From positions 124,001 through 188,000 of the forward strand of contig JAKFFJ010000073.1 in the NCBI GenBank assembly GCA_036675265.1: a stretch of 64,000 nt of DNA. The letters are read 5' to 3'. The notes below the pieces were generated by a model that saw only the letters and a program-made list of their open reading frames with translations, was not told where the DNA came from and made no database searches. This DNA is from CAMPJU01 sp036675265 (GTDB lineage Bacteria; Pseudomonadota; Gammaproteobacteria; Xanthomonadales; Xanthomonadaceae). The position numbers and the translations under genes were made by a program. Below are positions 9,387 to 18,178 of this stretch, in pieces (position 1 is the stretch's first letter; the number at the start of each line of letters is the position of its first letter).

Positions 9387-10820
9387 ATGCCCGGTTTGAA
9401 GAAGTCCTACCCGTACTACCTCGCCAACACGCCGGTCGCCGCCAACACCGACCTGGAAGTCCGCGACAAGTACACCGGCCGGGTCGCCACGCGCGTCGCC
9501 CTCGCGGACGCCAGGGCCGTCGACAGGGCCATCGCCGCTGCGCACAAGGCCCGGGGCGCGATGGCGGCGTTCCCGCCCCACGCCCGGCGCGACGTCCTCG
9601 AACATTGCGTCCGCCGCTTCGAGGCGCGCCACGAGGAACTCGCGCTCGCGCTGTGCATCGAGGCCGGCAAGCCGATCCGCGACGCCCGTGGCGAGGTCAC
9701 CCGGCTCGTCGACACCTTCCGCATCGCGGCGGGCGAGGCCACGCGCATCGGCGGGGAGGTGCTCGAGCTCGGGATCAGCGCCCGCACCTCCGGCTATCGC
9801 GGCATGGTCAAGCGCGTGCCGGTGGGCGCGTGCAGCTTCATCACCCCGTTCAACTTCCCGCTGAACCTGGTCGCGCACAAGGTCGCGCCCGCCATCGCGG
9901 CCGGCTGCCCGTTCGTGCTCAAGCCGTCCGAGCGCACCCCCGTCGGCGCGCTGGTGATCGCCGAGGTCCTGGCCGAGACGGGCCTGCCGAAGGGCGCGTT
10001 CTCGATCCTGCCCTGTTCGACCGACGACGCCGCGGCGCTGGTCGAGGACGACCGGCTCGCGTTGCTGAGCTTCACCGGCGGGCTGGTGGGCTGGGCGCTG
10101 AAGGCGCGCGCGGGGCGCAAGAAGGTCGTGCTGGAACTCGGCGGCAACGCCGCGTGCATCGTCGACGCGGATCCGGGCAAGCCGCTCGATTTCGTGGTCG
10201 AGCGCCTGGTCTCCGGCGCCTACTACCAGTCAGGCCAGAGCTGCATCGGCGTGCAGCGGATCATCGTCCACGACGACGTCTACGAACCACTCCGCCGCAA
10301 GCTGAAGGGCGCGGTGTCGAAGCTGCGCGTGGGCGACCCGCGCGACGAGCGCACCTTCATCGGCCCGATGGTCGACGAAGCCGCGGCCGGGCGCGTCGAG
10401 GCGTGGATCGCCGCTGCGCGCAAGGCCGGCGCCCGCAAGCTCGCCGGCGGCGACCGGGACGGCGCGATGCTGCCGGCCTGGTTGCTGGAGGACGTGCCGC
10501 GCGACAGCGAGCTCTATCGCAAGGAAGCGTTCGGCCCGGTGGCGATGCTGGAGCGCTTCCAGGCCTTCGACGACGCCCTAGCGCGCGCCAACGACAGCGA
10601 CTTCGGGCTGCAGGCGGGCGTGTTCACCGGCAGCCTCGCCCACGCGATGCGCGCCTGGGACCGGCTGGAGGTCGGCGGCGTGGTGGTCGGCGACATCCCC
10701 AGCTTCCGCGTGGACAACATGCCATACGGCGGCGTCAAGCTGTCCGGGCTCGGCCGCGAAGGCGTGCGCCATGCCATCGCCGACATGACCGAGCCACGGC
10801 TCCTCGTGGTCCGCGACTGA
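9387..10820 (+). CDS. NAD(P)-dependent aldehyde dehydrogenase
   Basis: A 477-residue aldehyde dehydrogenase with Glu250 (LELGGNA) and the nucleophile Cys286 (GQSCIG). The N-terminal domain has TPFNFPLNLVAHK and FVLKPSE, and the C-terminal part has KEAFGPV and NDSDFGLQAG. The cofactor loop reads FTGGLVGW (229-236) where most relatives have FTGS, a mild departure that may affect coenzyme preference. It resembles the lactaldehyde/non-phosphorylating GAPDH-like branch, but the substrate cannot be fixed by eye. It begins 14 bases after xseA with a GGGAG sequence before ATG, so probably the same transcript. Confidence 0.88.
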   Translation: MPGLKKSYPYYLANTPVAANTDLEVRDKYTGRVATRVALADARAVDRAIAAAHKARGAMAAFPPHARRDVLEHCVRRFEARHEELALALCIEAGKPIRDARGEVTRLVDTFRIAAGEATRIGGEVLELGISARTSGYRGMVKRVPVGACSFITPFNFPLNLVAHKVAPAIAAGCPFVLKPSERTPVGALVIAEVLAETGLPKGAFSILPCSTDDAAALVEDDRLALLSFTGGLVGWALKARAGRKKVVLELGGNAACIVDADPGKPLDFVVERLVSGAYYQSGQSCIGVQRIIVHDDVYEPLRRKLKGAVSKLRVGDPRDERTFIGPMVDEAAAGRVEAWIAAARKAGARKLAGGDRDGAMLPAWLLEDVPRDSELYRKEAFGPVAMLERFQAFDDALARANDSDFGLQAGVFTGSLAHAMRAWDRLEVGGVVVGDIPSFRVDNMPYGGVKLSGLGREGVRHAIADMTEPRLLVVRD

Positions 10821-10826
10821 CCCGGC

Positions 10827-12818
10827 TCACAGCCCGGACGGCCAGGTGTCGGGCATGCCGCCCGGATGGGTGTGCACGGGCAACGGCGTGACGGCACGCG
10901 TCCGGTCGAACCACGCGAATGCGTCGAACTGGCGCGGCAGCGTCGCTTCGGCGTAGTGGCTCCAGCGTTCCGTGTCCGGCCGGTAGATCACGCCGATGAA
11001 GCGTTCGAGCCTGTCCTGCATCAGGCCATCGCGCAGGTCCGCATGCACGCCGTCGCGCAGGTCGACCAGGGCACGCCCATGGCCGGCATCGTGGAACTGG
11101 CGTTCGTAGCTGCCCGGGAGCGAGGGCACGATGTCCATGACCTGCAGGGGCGCCTCCCAGTCACTCGCCGCGGCCACCGTGCCCGAGTGCGTGCCGAAGC
11201 CGACCAGCACGGCGCCGTCGCCGAAGCGTGCGCGGCACAGCTGGCCCAGGTTGAGCTCGCCGCGCTCGCGGCCCATGTCCGTCTGGCGTGCGTCGCCGAT
11301 ATGCGAGTTGTGCGCCCACACCACCGCGCGGCTGTCCGGGCCGCCTGCGTCCAGCAGGTGCCCGAGGGTCTCGAACATGTGCGTGTCGCGCAGGTTCCAC
11401 GACGCCTCGCTGCTGCGGTACATCGCCCGGTAATAGGCTTCGGCGTTGCGCACGACGCGGGCATTCTGCGCGGCGTCCCTGAAGTGTTCGCCGTCGCGCG
11501 CGGTGAGCTCCAGGCGCCGTTCCAGCAGCTCGCGCAGCATCGACAGCACCGGCGCCTCGCAGGGTGCGTGGCCCGCGTGCAACGCCAGTTGGCCGTACTC
11601 GGCAGGGCGGCGTGCCCAGGCATCCAGGCAGCCGTAGTGGGTCCGGGCGAGCCCCGCGAGTTCCGGGTCCACGCGTTCGAGATAGTCCACCACCGCGCGG
11701 ATCGAACGATGCAGGCTGTAGAGGTCCAGGCCGTGGAAACCGGCACGCAGGCCGGGGGGCTGGCCCGCGTTGTGTGCGCGCAGCCAGCCGACGAAGTCGT
11801 CGACCTCCTGGTTGCGCCACATCCAGGCAGGGAAGCGCTCGAACGCCGGCCCGGCGCCGGCGGGCGGCGGCAGGTGGCGCACGTACCGGTCGATGACCGC
11901 GGCGTCGGGCCAGTCGGCCTCGACCGCCACGATCCGGAAGCCGTGCGCCTGGACGAGCCGTTGCGTGATCGCGGCGCGCGCCCGGTAGAACTCCGAGGTG
12001 CCATGGCTGGCCTCGCCGAGCAGCACCACGCGCGCCTGCGCGAAGCGGTCGAACAACCGTCCGAACGCGGGGTCACCGAACGCCGGCAGCGGCTCGGCCG
12101 CCTCGGCGATCATGGCCGGCAACGACGCGGGTTCGCGCCGCGGCCGCGGCGGCGCGTGCACCGGGCGGTCGTCGCGCCAGCCATGCGCGCCGACCAGCGG
12201 CACGAACCGCACGTCGCCCAGCGAGGGCCGGGTCTCGAACGCATGCGCGGACGTGCGCACCACCTTGACCAGGCGCTGTCGAGACTGCTCCCCGACGGGC
12301 ATGACGAGGCGGCCGCCGATCGCCAATTGCTGCAGCAGGACGTCGGGCACCTCCGGCCCACCGGCGGCTGCCAGGATGGCGTCGAACGGCGCGGCCTCCG
12401 GCCAGCCGCGCGTGCCGTCGCCTTCGCGCAACCGGATGTTCCCGTAGCCAAGGCGCTCGAAGCGCCCGCGCGCCCGGGCGGCCAGCACCGGCTGGCGCTC
12501 GATCGCGTACACCTCGTCGGCGATGGAGGCCATCACCGCCGCCGCGTAACCCGAGCCGGCCCCGATTTCCAGCACCCGGTCGCCGGGCCCGATCGCGGCG
12601 GCCTCCACCATCAGCGCGACGATGTACGGCTGCGAGATCGTCTGCCCCGCCTCGATCGGCAGCGGGGAGTCGTCGCAGGCGTGTTCACGCATCGCGTCGT
12701 CGACGAACGCCTCGCGCGGCACGCGGCGCATCGCCTCGAGCACCCGCGGGTCATGGATGCCCCGGCGCTCGAGCTGGCGTTCCACCATGCGTTCGCGCCG
12801 GGCAGCCCACGCGTCCAT
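10827..12818 (-). CDS. Fusion of protein-L-isoaspartate O-methyltransferase and erythromycin-esterase-family domain
   Basis: One uninterrupted 663-codon frame encodes two full enzymes. Residues 1-214 are a complete PCMT, which repairs isoaspartyl damage in proteins: SPLPIEAGQTISQPY (51-65), the SAM loop VLEIGAGSGY (82-91) and the terminal RFVPLVGAHGW (204-214). A proline/arginine-rich linker of about 25 residues follows. Residues 241-655 match the erythromycin-esterase superfamily, with GEASHGTSEFY (268-278, catalytic His272), VAVEADWP (Glu300) and HNSHIGDARQTDMG. The second domain's natural substrate is unknown; relatives include Ere macrolide esterases and many uncharacterised housekeeping copies. 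Continuity of codon use across the linker argues against a sequencing artefact. It lies 27 bases downstream of the GGDEF-EAL gene. Confidence 0.88.
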   Translation of the reverse strand: MDAWAARRERMVERQLERRGIHDPRVLEAMRRVPREAFVDDAMREHACDDSPLPIEAGQTISQPYIVALMVEAAAIGPGDRVLEIGAGSGYAAAVMASIADEVYAIERQPVLAARARGRFERLGYGNIRLREGDGTRGWPEAAPFDAILAAAGGPEVPDVLLQQLAIGGRLVMPVGEQSRQRLVKVVRTSAHAFETRPSLGDVRFVPLVGAHGWRDDRPVHAPPRPRREPASLPAMIAEAAEPLPAFGDPAFGRLFDRFAQARVVLLGEASHGTSEFYRARAAITQRLVQAHGFRIVAVEADWPDAAVIDRYVRHLPPPAGAGPAFERFPAWMWRNQEVDDFVGWLRAHNAGQPPGLRAGFHGLDLYSLHRSIRAVVDYLERVDPELAGLARTHYGCLDAWARRPAEYGQLALHAGHAPCEAPVLSMLRELLERRLELTARDGEHFRDAAQNARVVRNAEAYYRAMYRSSEASWNLRDTHMFETLGHLLDAGGPDSRAVVWAHNSHIGDARQTDMGRERGELNLGQLCRARFGDGAVLVGFGTHSGTVAAASDWEAPLQVMDIVPSLPGSYERQFHDAGHGRALVDLRDGVHADLRDGLMQDRLERFIGVIYRPDTERWSHYAEATLPRQFDAFAWFDRTRAVTPLPVHTHPGGMPDTWPSGL

Positions 12819-12845
12819 CGCGCCGGGATACCACCAGGCGGGTGA

Positions 12846-15752
12846 TCAGCCGGTCAGCGCCGCCCCGGCCGGGCGGCCGAACAGGTAACCCTGGCCGTAG
12901 ACGCAACCGAGCTCCCGGAGCGCGTCGCGCTGGGACGGTTCCTCGATGCCCTCGCCGATCGTCTCGATGCCCAGCGTCCCGGCCAGCGCCAGGATCGCGC
13001 GGATCACCGCCAGGCTCTCCGGGCGCGAATCGCCCAGCAGGCCCGCGACGAAGCTCTGGTCGATCTTCAGGCACTCGATCGGGAACCGGTGCAGGTAGGA
13101 CAACGCGGAAAATCCGGTGCCGAAGTCGTCGAGCTGCGCCTGCACGCCGTGGCTGCGCAGCGTGCGCAGCGTGCGCAGCGCCCGGGGCGCATCGTCCAGC
13201 AACGCGACCTCGGTGATCTCGATCCGCAGGCGCTTCGGATCCGCCCCCGCGCCTTCCAGCAGGCCGAGCAGGCGCTCGGCGAAATCGGCGGAGCGGAAAT
13301 GACGCGGCGACACGTTCACCGACACGTAGCCGTCGTGGCTCGCGGCCAGGCGCTGCACCGCCTGGGCGTACAGCAGCCAGTCGACCTGCTCGATCAGGCC
13401 CGAGTCCTCGCCCAGGCCGATGAAGTCCCCCGGCAGCAGCAGGCCGCGACGGTCGTGCCGCCAGCGCAGCAGTGCTTCATGGCCGATCACCTCGCCGTCG
13501 TCGAGGCGGACGATCGGCTGGTAGTGCGCCTCGAACGCGTCGCTGTTGATCGCGCGCCGCAGGTCGGCCTCCAGGTCGAGCAGGCGCATCGCCTCCTCGC
13601 GCATCACCTCGTCGAACACCGCGCAGCAGTCACGCCCCGCCGCCTTGGCGCGATACATCGCCGCATCCGCGTCGCGCAGCAGCTCCTCGCCGGTGCGGTA
13701 GCGCGGATGCCACAGGGCGATGCCGACGCTCGCGGAGGGGAACACCTCGCGCCCCGCGATCCAGATCGCATTGCCGAGCGCGTCGAGCACCCGCTGGGCC
13801 AGTTCCTGCGCCGCGGCCAGCCCGTCGATCCGTTCCACCAGGATCGCGAACTCGTCGCCGCCCAGGCGCGCCACGATGTCGTCCGCGCGCATGGTGGACA
13901 CGATGCGCCGGCCGGCCTCGACCAGCAGGTCGTCCCCCGCGGCATGGCCGACGCTGTCGTTGACCAGCTTGAAGCGGTCCAGGTCCAGGAACAGCACCGC
14001 GAACGTGCGGCCGTTGCCGCCCTTGCGCGCGCGATCGATGGCCGAGTTGAGGCGGCCGAGCAGCTGCGTCCGGTTCGGCAGGCCGGTCAGCGCGTCGTGC
14101 ATCGCCTGGTAGGTCAGCTTCTCCTCGGCACGCACGCGCTCGCCGATCTGCTCGCGCAGCTCGCTGTTCGCCTCGGCCAGTTCGCGGGTGCGCGACTCGA
14201 CGCGCTGTTCCAGCTGGGCGTGCGCGATGCGCAGTCGATCCTGGGCCTGCTTGCGCGCGAGGCCGCTGCCGATGTGGTACGCCACGAACGTCAGCAGTTC
14301 CTGGTCGCGCTCGGTGAAGATCACGGCCGGGGAGTAGCTCTGCACCGCGATCACGCCCACCACCATGTCGTCCCGCATCAGCGGCACGCCCAGCCAGCAA
14401 TGGGACAGCGCGCCGTGGCTGCGCAGCACGCCTTCGCGCTCGAGCTCGCCGATCCGCTCGCGGTCGGCGAGCAGCGCATGCCCGGTGCTGATCACGTACT
14501 CGGTCATGCCGTGGCCAATCACGCGGCTGGCGCGCACCGGGTCGCGCTCGTCGATGGAGTACGGGAATTCCAGCCGCTCGCCGTCATCCGAGAGCAGCGC
14601 GATGTAGAAGTTGCGCGCGTACAGCAGCTCGCCCACCACGTCGTGGACCTGGGCGTAGAACCGCTCCATCGTCTCGGACGTGATCGACAGCTCCGCGATC
14701 CGGAACAGCGCGCGCTGCAGCCGTTCCGCCCGCTGCCGCTCGACGATCTCCGCCTGCAGCTCGCGGTTCGCCTCCTGCAGGGCATGCGTGCGTTCCTCGA
14801 CGCGTCGCTCCAGCTCGTCGCGTGCCTGCCTGCGGTCCAGCGCGGTGAGGATGTGCTGGGCGACGAACGCCAGCAGTGCCCGTTCCTCGTCCCCGTACAT
14901 GTCGGGGCGGTCGTAGCTCTGGACCACGATCGCGCCGCTGACGCGGTCGTCGCGGCGCATCGGGACGCCCAGCCAGTCCTGGCTCTCCGGGCCGTGGATC
15001 GTGTCGCGCTCCACGCCCAGGTGCTCGCGCACCGCATCCGAGGCGCCCTGCGCGGCCTCGCCGTGGCGGAGGATCGCCAGGGTGAGGCTGTTCGGCATGT
15101 CGCAACCGTGCAGCTCCTCCCCCGGGTCGGCCTCGTAGGTGTCGAGGCGGTCGGCGAAGTACAGGAACCGCATCGTGTCGCGCACATCGTCGTAGAGCAC
15201 GATGTAGAAGTTCTCCGCGTACATCAGCCCGCCGACCACGGCGTGGATCCGGGCCAGCATCTCGCCCATCTCCAGTTCCGAACCCGAGAGGTCGGCGATC
15301 TCATAGAGCGCCTGCTGCAGCCGTTCGGACTTCTCCAGCGAATCGATGCGCGCCCGTGCGCGGCGATCGGACAGGTGCGCGGCGACGACGCGTCGCGCGA
15401 GCGCCAGCCAGGCCTGGCGCGCGCTGGCGGGAAAGGGTTCGCCGAGCGCGGCCACGACCGCGACCCTGGCGCCCTCCGGCGTGGTCCAGCACGCTTCCAG
15501 GTCCTGGGCCTGCCCGTCGCCCGTCTCGTCCAGGAGTGCGCGCGCCCGCGCATGGAGCGGTTCGGGCGCCTCGTGGACGGCCGAGCATCCGGGCGGCTCC
15601 CGGGGCTCGCGCCAGTGCACGACCAGCTTGGAACCGGCGGGAAGCGCTTCGCGCAACGCCTGCGCCAGGCCCGGCCCGGCCGTGCAATGCGTGTGCGTCG
15701 TCGCCCCGTCGATCCGGCCAGGTGCGCGAAGCAGGACCTGTCCCCCGTTCAT
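12846..15752 (-). CDS. Double-GAF GGDEF-EAL c-di-GMP signalling protein
   Basis: A 968-residue cytoplasmic sensor with both a c-di-GMP synthase and a phosphodiesterase domain. Domain order: a poorly conserved N-terminus (1-140); GAF 1 (about 145-305); a coiled coil (305-345); GAF 2 (345-505); a second coiled coil (505-545); GGDEF (545-715); EAL (730-965). The active motif GGDEF is at 631-635 and an inhibitory RxxD site precedes it at 622-625. EAL at 759-761 is followed by intact metal and catalytic residues (NVSPRHF, EITE, LDDFGTG, LKID, GEGIE), so both activities may work. The two GAF domains resemble each other (MYAENFYIVL versus LYARNFYIAL) and look like an internal duplication. No Shine-Dalgarno; TATCCT lies seven bases before ATG. 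Confidence 0.92.
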   Translation of the reverse strand: MNGGQVLLRAPGRIDGATTHTHCTAGPGLAQALREALPAGSKLVVHWREPREPPGCSAVHEAPEPLHARARALLDETGDGQAQDLEACWTTPEGARVAVVAALGEPFPASARQAWLALARRVVAAHLSDRRARARIDSLEKSERLQQALYEIADLSGSELEMGEMLARIHAVVGGLMYAENFYIVLYDDVRDTMRFLYFADRLDTYEADPGEELHGCDMPNSLTLAILRHGEAAQGASDAVREHLGVERDTIHGPESQDWLGVPMRRDDRVSGAIVVQSYDRPDMYGDEERALLAFVAQHILTALDRRQARDELERRVEERTHALQEANRELQAEIVERQRAERLQRALFRIAELSITSETMERFYAQVHDVVGELLYARNFYIALLSDDGERLEFPYSIDERDPVRASRVIGHGMTEYVISTGHALLADRERIGELEREGVLRSHGALSHCWLGVPLMRDDMVVGVIAVQSYSPAVIFTERDQELLTFVAYHIGSGLARKQAQDRLRIAHAQLEQRVESRTRELAEANSELREQIGERVRAEEKLTYQAMHDALTGLPNRTQLLGRLNSAIDRARKGGNGRTFAVLFLDLDRFKLVNDSVGHAAGDDLLVEAGRRIVSTMRADDIVARLGGDEFAILVERIDGLAAAQELAQRVLDALGNAIWIAGREVFPSASVGIALWHPRYRTGEELLRDADAAMYRAKAAGRDCCAVFDEVMREEAMRLLDLEADLRRAINSDAFEAHYQPIVRLDDGEVIGHEALLRWRHDRRGLLLPGDFIGLGEDSGLIEQVDWLLYAQAVQRLAASHDGYVSVNVSPRHFRSADFAERLLGLLEGAGADPKRLRIEITEVALLDDAPRALRTLRTLRSHGVQAQLDDFGTGFSALSYLHRFPIECLKIDQSFVAGLLGDSRPESLAVIRAILALAGTLGIETIGEGIEEPSQRDALRELGCVYGQGYLFGRPAGAALTG

Positions 15753-15759
15753 TGGCCGC

Positions 15760-15765
15760 AGGATA
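15760..15765 (-). promoter_or_regulatory. Putative leaderless -10 element of the GGDEF-EAL gene (TATCCT)
   Basis: On the minus strand TATCCT is followed by seven bases and the ATG at 15752. The whole gap to the divergent ABC gene is only 41 bases, so there is little room for a conventional leader. Confidence 0.4.
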
Positions 15766-15781
15766 GCGCGTCACGGCCGCT

Positions 15782-15787
15782 TAGACT
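15782..15787 (+). promoter_or_regulatory. Putative leaderless -10 element of the ABC exporter (TAGACT)
   Basis: TAGACT is followed by six bases and the ATG at 15794. No Shine-Dalgarno. It faces the TATCCT of the divergent GGDEF-EAL gene 16 bases away, so the two promoters must overlap. Confidence 0.4.
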
Positions 15788-15793
15788 TGCGCG

Positions 15794-17578
15794 ATGACCG
15801 ACGCTTCCCCGACCCCGTCCGAAACCACCACCAGCGGCCGCCCGCCGGTGGCCAGCCTGCGCGCGTTGTGGCCCTTCGTGCGGATGCATCGCGGGCTGTT
15901 CGCGGCGTGGCTGGTCGCGCTCGCCTGTTCGAGCACCGCGACGCTCACGCTGCCCGTGGCGTTCCGCAGGATGATCGACCAGGGCTTCGCGGCCGGTGGC
16001 GGGGGCGCGATCGACCGGGCCTTCATGCTGCTGTTCGCCGTGGCGCTGGTGCTGGCGCTGGCGACCGCCGCGCGCTTCTATTTCGTGTCGCTGCTGGGCG
16101 AGCGCGTCGTGGCGGACCTGCGGCGACGACTCTACGCGCACCTGGTGTCGCTGGACGCCGCGTTCTTCGACCGCAACCGGAGCGGCGAACTCGTCTCCCG
16201 GCTCACCGCCGATGCCGAACTGCTGCGCAGCGTGGTGGCCACCAGCATGTCGGTCGCGCTGCGCAGCCTGGTGACCTTCGTGGGCAGCATCGCGATGCTG
16301 TTCGTCACCGCGCCCGGGCTGGCGACGTACGCCCTGGTCGGGATCCCGCTGGCGGTGCTGCCCATCGTCGTCGGCGGGCGCCGGCTGCAGAAGATGTCCC
16401 GGCTGAGCCAGGACCGGATCGCCGACGCCAACACCTTCGCCACCGAGACCCTCGGGGCGGTGCGCACCGTGCAGGCGCACGCGCGCGAGCCATTCGAGCG
16501 CGAGCGCTTCGGCGCGGCCATCGGCATGGCGGTGGCGACGGCGCGCAGGCGGATCAAGGCCCAGGCCCTGGTCACCGCGGTCGCGATCACCCTGGTGTTC
16601 GGGGCGATCACGCTGGTGCTGTGGTCCGGCGCGCACGACGTCGCTGCGGGCCGCATGTCGGCGGGTACGCTGGGCCAGTTCGTGCTGTATGCGCTGATCG
16701 GCGGGGGCTCCGTCGGGTCGCTGGCCGAGGTCTGGAACGACGTGCAGCGCGCGGCCGGCGGCATGGGACGGATCGCCGAGCTGCTGCACGCATCGCCCGC
16801 GATCGTCGCGCCGGCCAGGCCCCGACCGCTGCCAGCCCCGGTCCGGGGCGAGCTGCGCTGCAGTGGCGTGGTGTTCCATTACCCGCAGCGTCCCGACCTA
16901 CCGGCACTGGAGGATTTCGACCTGCACGTGCGCCCGGGCGAGACCGTCGCGCTGGTGGGCCCGTCGGGCGCCGGCAAGAGCACGGTGTTCTCGCTGCTGC
17001 TGCGATTCCACGACCCCCAGGCCGGCACGATCTCGCTGGACGGGGTCGACGTGCGCGAGCTGGATCCCGCGCTGCTGCGCGAGGCGATCGCACTGGTGCC
17101 GCAGCAGCCGACGATCTTCGCCGCAAGCGCCGCCGACAACATCCGCTACGGGCGCCTGGAGGCCAGTGACACGGAGGTCGAAGCCGCCGCGCGCTCGGCC
17201 GAGGCCCACGAGTTCCTGGCCGCCCTGCCCGACGGCTATGCCAGCGAACTCGGCGAGCGCGGTGCACGCCTGTCCGGCGGCCAGCAGCAGCGCGTGGCGA
17301 TCGCGCGCGCGCTGCTCAAGGACGCACCGGTGCTGCTGCTCGACGAGGCCACGTCGGCCCTGGATGCACACAGCGAGCGCGCGGTGCAGCATGCATTGGA
17401 GAACCTGATGGCCGGACGCACCACGCTGGTCATCGCCCACCGGCTTGCCACGGTGCTCAAGGCCGACCGGATCGTGGTGATGGACCGCGGCCGGATCGTG
17501 GCCGAGGGCACGCACGAGGCGCTGATGGCCGCGGGCGGCCTGTACGCGGACCTCGCGAAACTGCAGTTCCTGGACTGA
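15794..17578 (+). CDS. ABC exporter half-transporter (MsbA/lipid-multidrug type)
   Basis: A 594-residue protein with an N-terminal six-helix permease domain (residues about 25-320) and a C-terminal ATPase (about 345-590), working as a homodimer in the inner membrane. ATPase motifs are all intact: Walker A GPSGAGKST, Q-loop PQQPTIF, signature LSGGQQQR, Walker B LLLDEATSALD and the switch His in IAHRLAT. The family (ABCB-like) exports lipids, peptides or drugs; this copy lacks a linked lpxK, so it is not clearly MsbA itself. It starts six bases after a TAGACT box and divergently from the GGDEF-EAL gene. Confidence 0.9.
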   Translation: MTDASPTPSETTTSGRPPVASLRALWPFVRMHRGLFAAWLVALACSSTATLTLPVAFRRMIDQGFAAGGGGAIDRAFMLLFAVALVLALATAARFYFVSLLGERVVADLRRRLYAHLVSLDAAFFDRNRSGELVSRLTADAELLRSVVATSMSVALRSLVTFVGSIAMLFVTAPGLATYALVGIPLAVLPIVVGGRRLQKMSRLSQDRIADANTFATETLGAVRTVQAHAREPFERERFGAAIGMAVATARRRIKAQALVTAVAITLVFGAITLVLWSGAHDVAAGRMSAGTLGQFVLYALIGGGSVGSLAEVWNDVQRAAGGMGRIAELLHASPAIVAPARPRPLPAPVRGELRCSGVVFHYPQRPDLPALEDFDLHVRPGETVALVGPSGAGKSTVFSLLLRFHDPQAGTISLDGVDVRELDPALLREAIALVPQQPTIFAASAADNIRYGRLEASDTEVEAAARSAEAHEFLAALPDGYASELGERGARLSGGQQQRVAIARALLKDAPVLLLDEATSALDAHSERAVQHALENLMAGRTTLVIAHRLATVLKADRIVVMDRGRIVAEGTHEALMAAGGLYADLAKLQFLD

Positions 17579-17603
17579 ACCCCCTACGGCTACGGAGCTT
17601 CCC

Positions 17604-18089
17604 TTGGACACCCAGACCCTCTACTACATCCTCGCCGGCGCGCTGGTCCTGGTCGGCCTGGCCGGCGTCGTGCTGCCCGCCCTGCCCGGCCTGCCATTGA
17701 TGTTTGCGGGCATGTGGCTCGCGGCGTGGGCCGGCGGCTACGCGCACGTCGGCGTTGGCACCGTCATCATGCTGGCGGTCCTCACCCTGCTCTCGCTGGG
17801 CGTGGACATCGTTGCCGCGCTGCTGGGCGCCAAGCGCGTGGGGGCCAGCCGGCTCGCCCTGCTCGGCGCGGCCATCGGCACGGTGGCCGGCCTGTTCCTG
17901 GGCCTGGTCGGCATCCTGGTCGGCCCGTTCCTGGGTGCGCTGCTGGGCGAGTGGCTGCACGGGCGCCGGCTCGGCATGGCGGCCCGCGTCGGCGTCGGCA
18001 CGTGGCTGGGCATCGTGTTCGCGGCGGTGCTCAAGCTGACCCTCGGGTTCGCGATGCTGGGGATCTTCGTGTTCGCGTGGTGGTGGTAA
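17604..18089 (+). CDS. DUF456 family small membrane protein
   Basis: A 161-residue glycine- and leucine-rich protein with four to five membrane helices. The pattern LPALPGLPLMFAGMWLAAW and the GxxxG-rich middle (GLVGILVGPFLGALLGE) are typical of the DUF456 family, whose function is unknown. Translation appears to begin at TTG 17604, with CGGAG about eight bases upstream; no ATG lies near. It is 25 bases after the ABC exporter on the same strand and may be cotranscribed with it. Confidence 0.82.
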   Translation: MDTQTLYYILAGALVLVGLAGVVLPALPGLPLMFAGMWLAAWAGGYAHVGVGTVIMLAVLTLLSLGVDIVAALLGAKRVGASRLALLGAAIGTVAGLFLGLVGILVGPFLGALLGEWLHGRRLGMAARVGVGTWLGIVFAAVLKLTLGFAMLGIFVFAWWW

Positions 18090-18178
18090 GTTGCCCGGGA
18101 TAGGCGTGGCGTTCACGCCACCCTGAATGCGCCACGTGGGAGATTGCCCTCCCGTCGCACCGAGTCCGGAGTCAGGCG

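Noticed and set aside
10827..12818. Acquired macrolide resistance gene
   Set aside because: The esterase-like domain is fused to a housekeeping repair enzyme, has the host's codon use and no mobile-element context.
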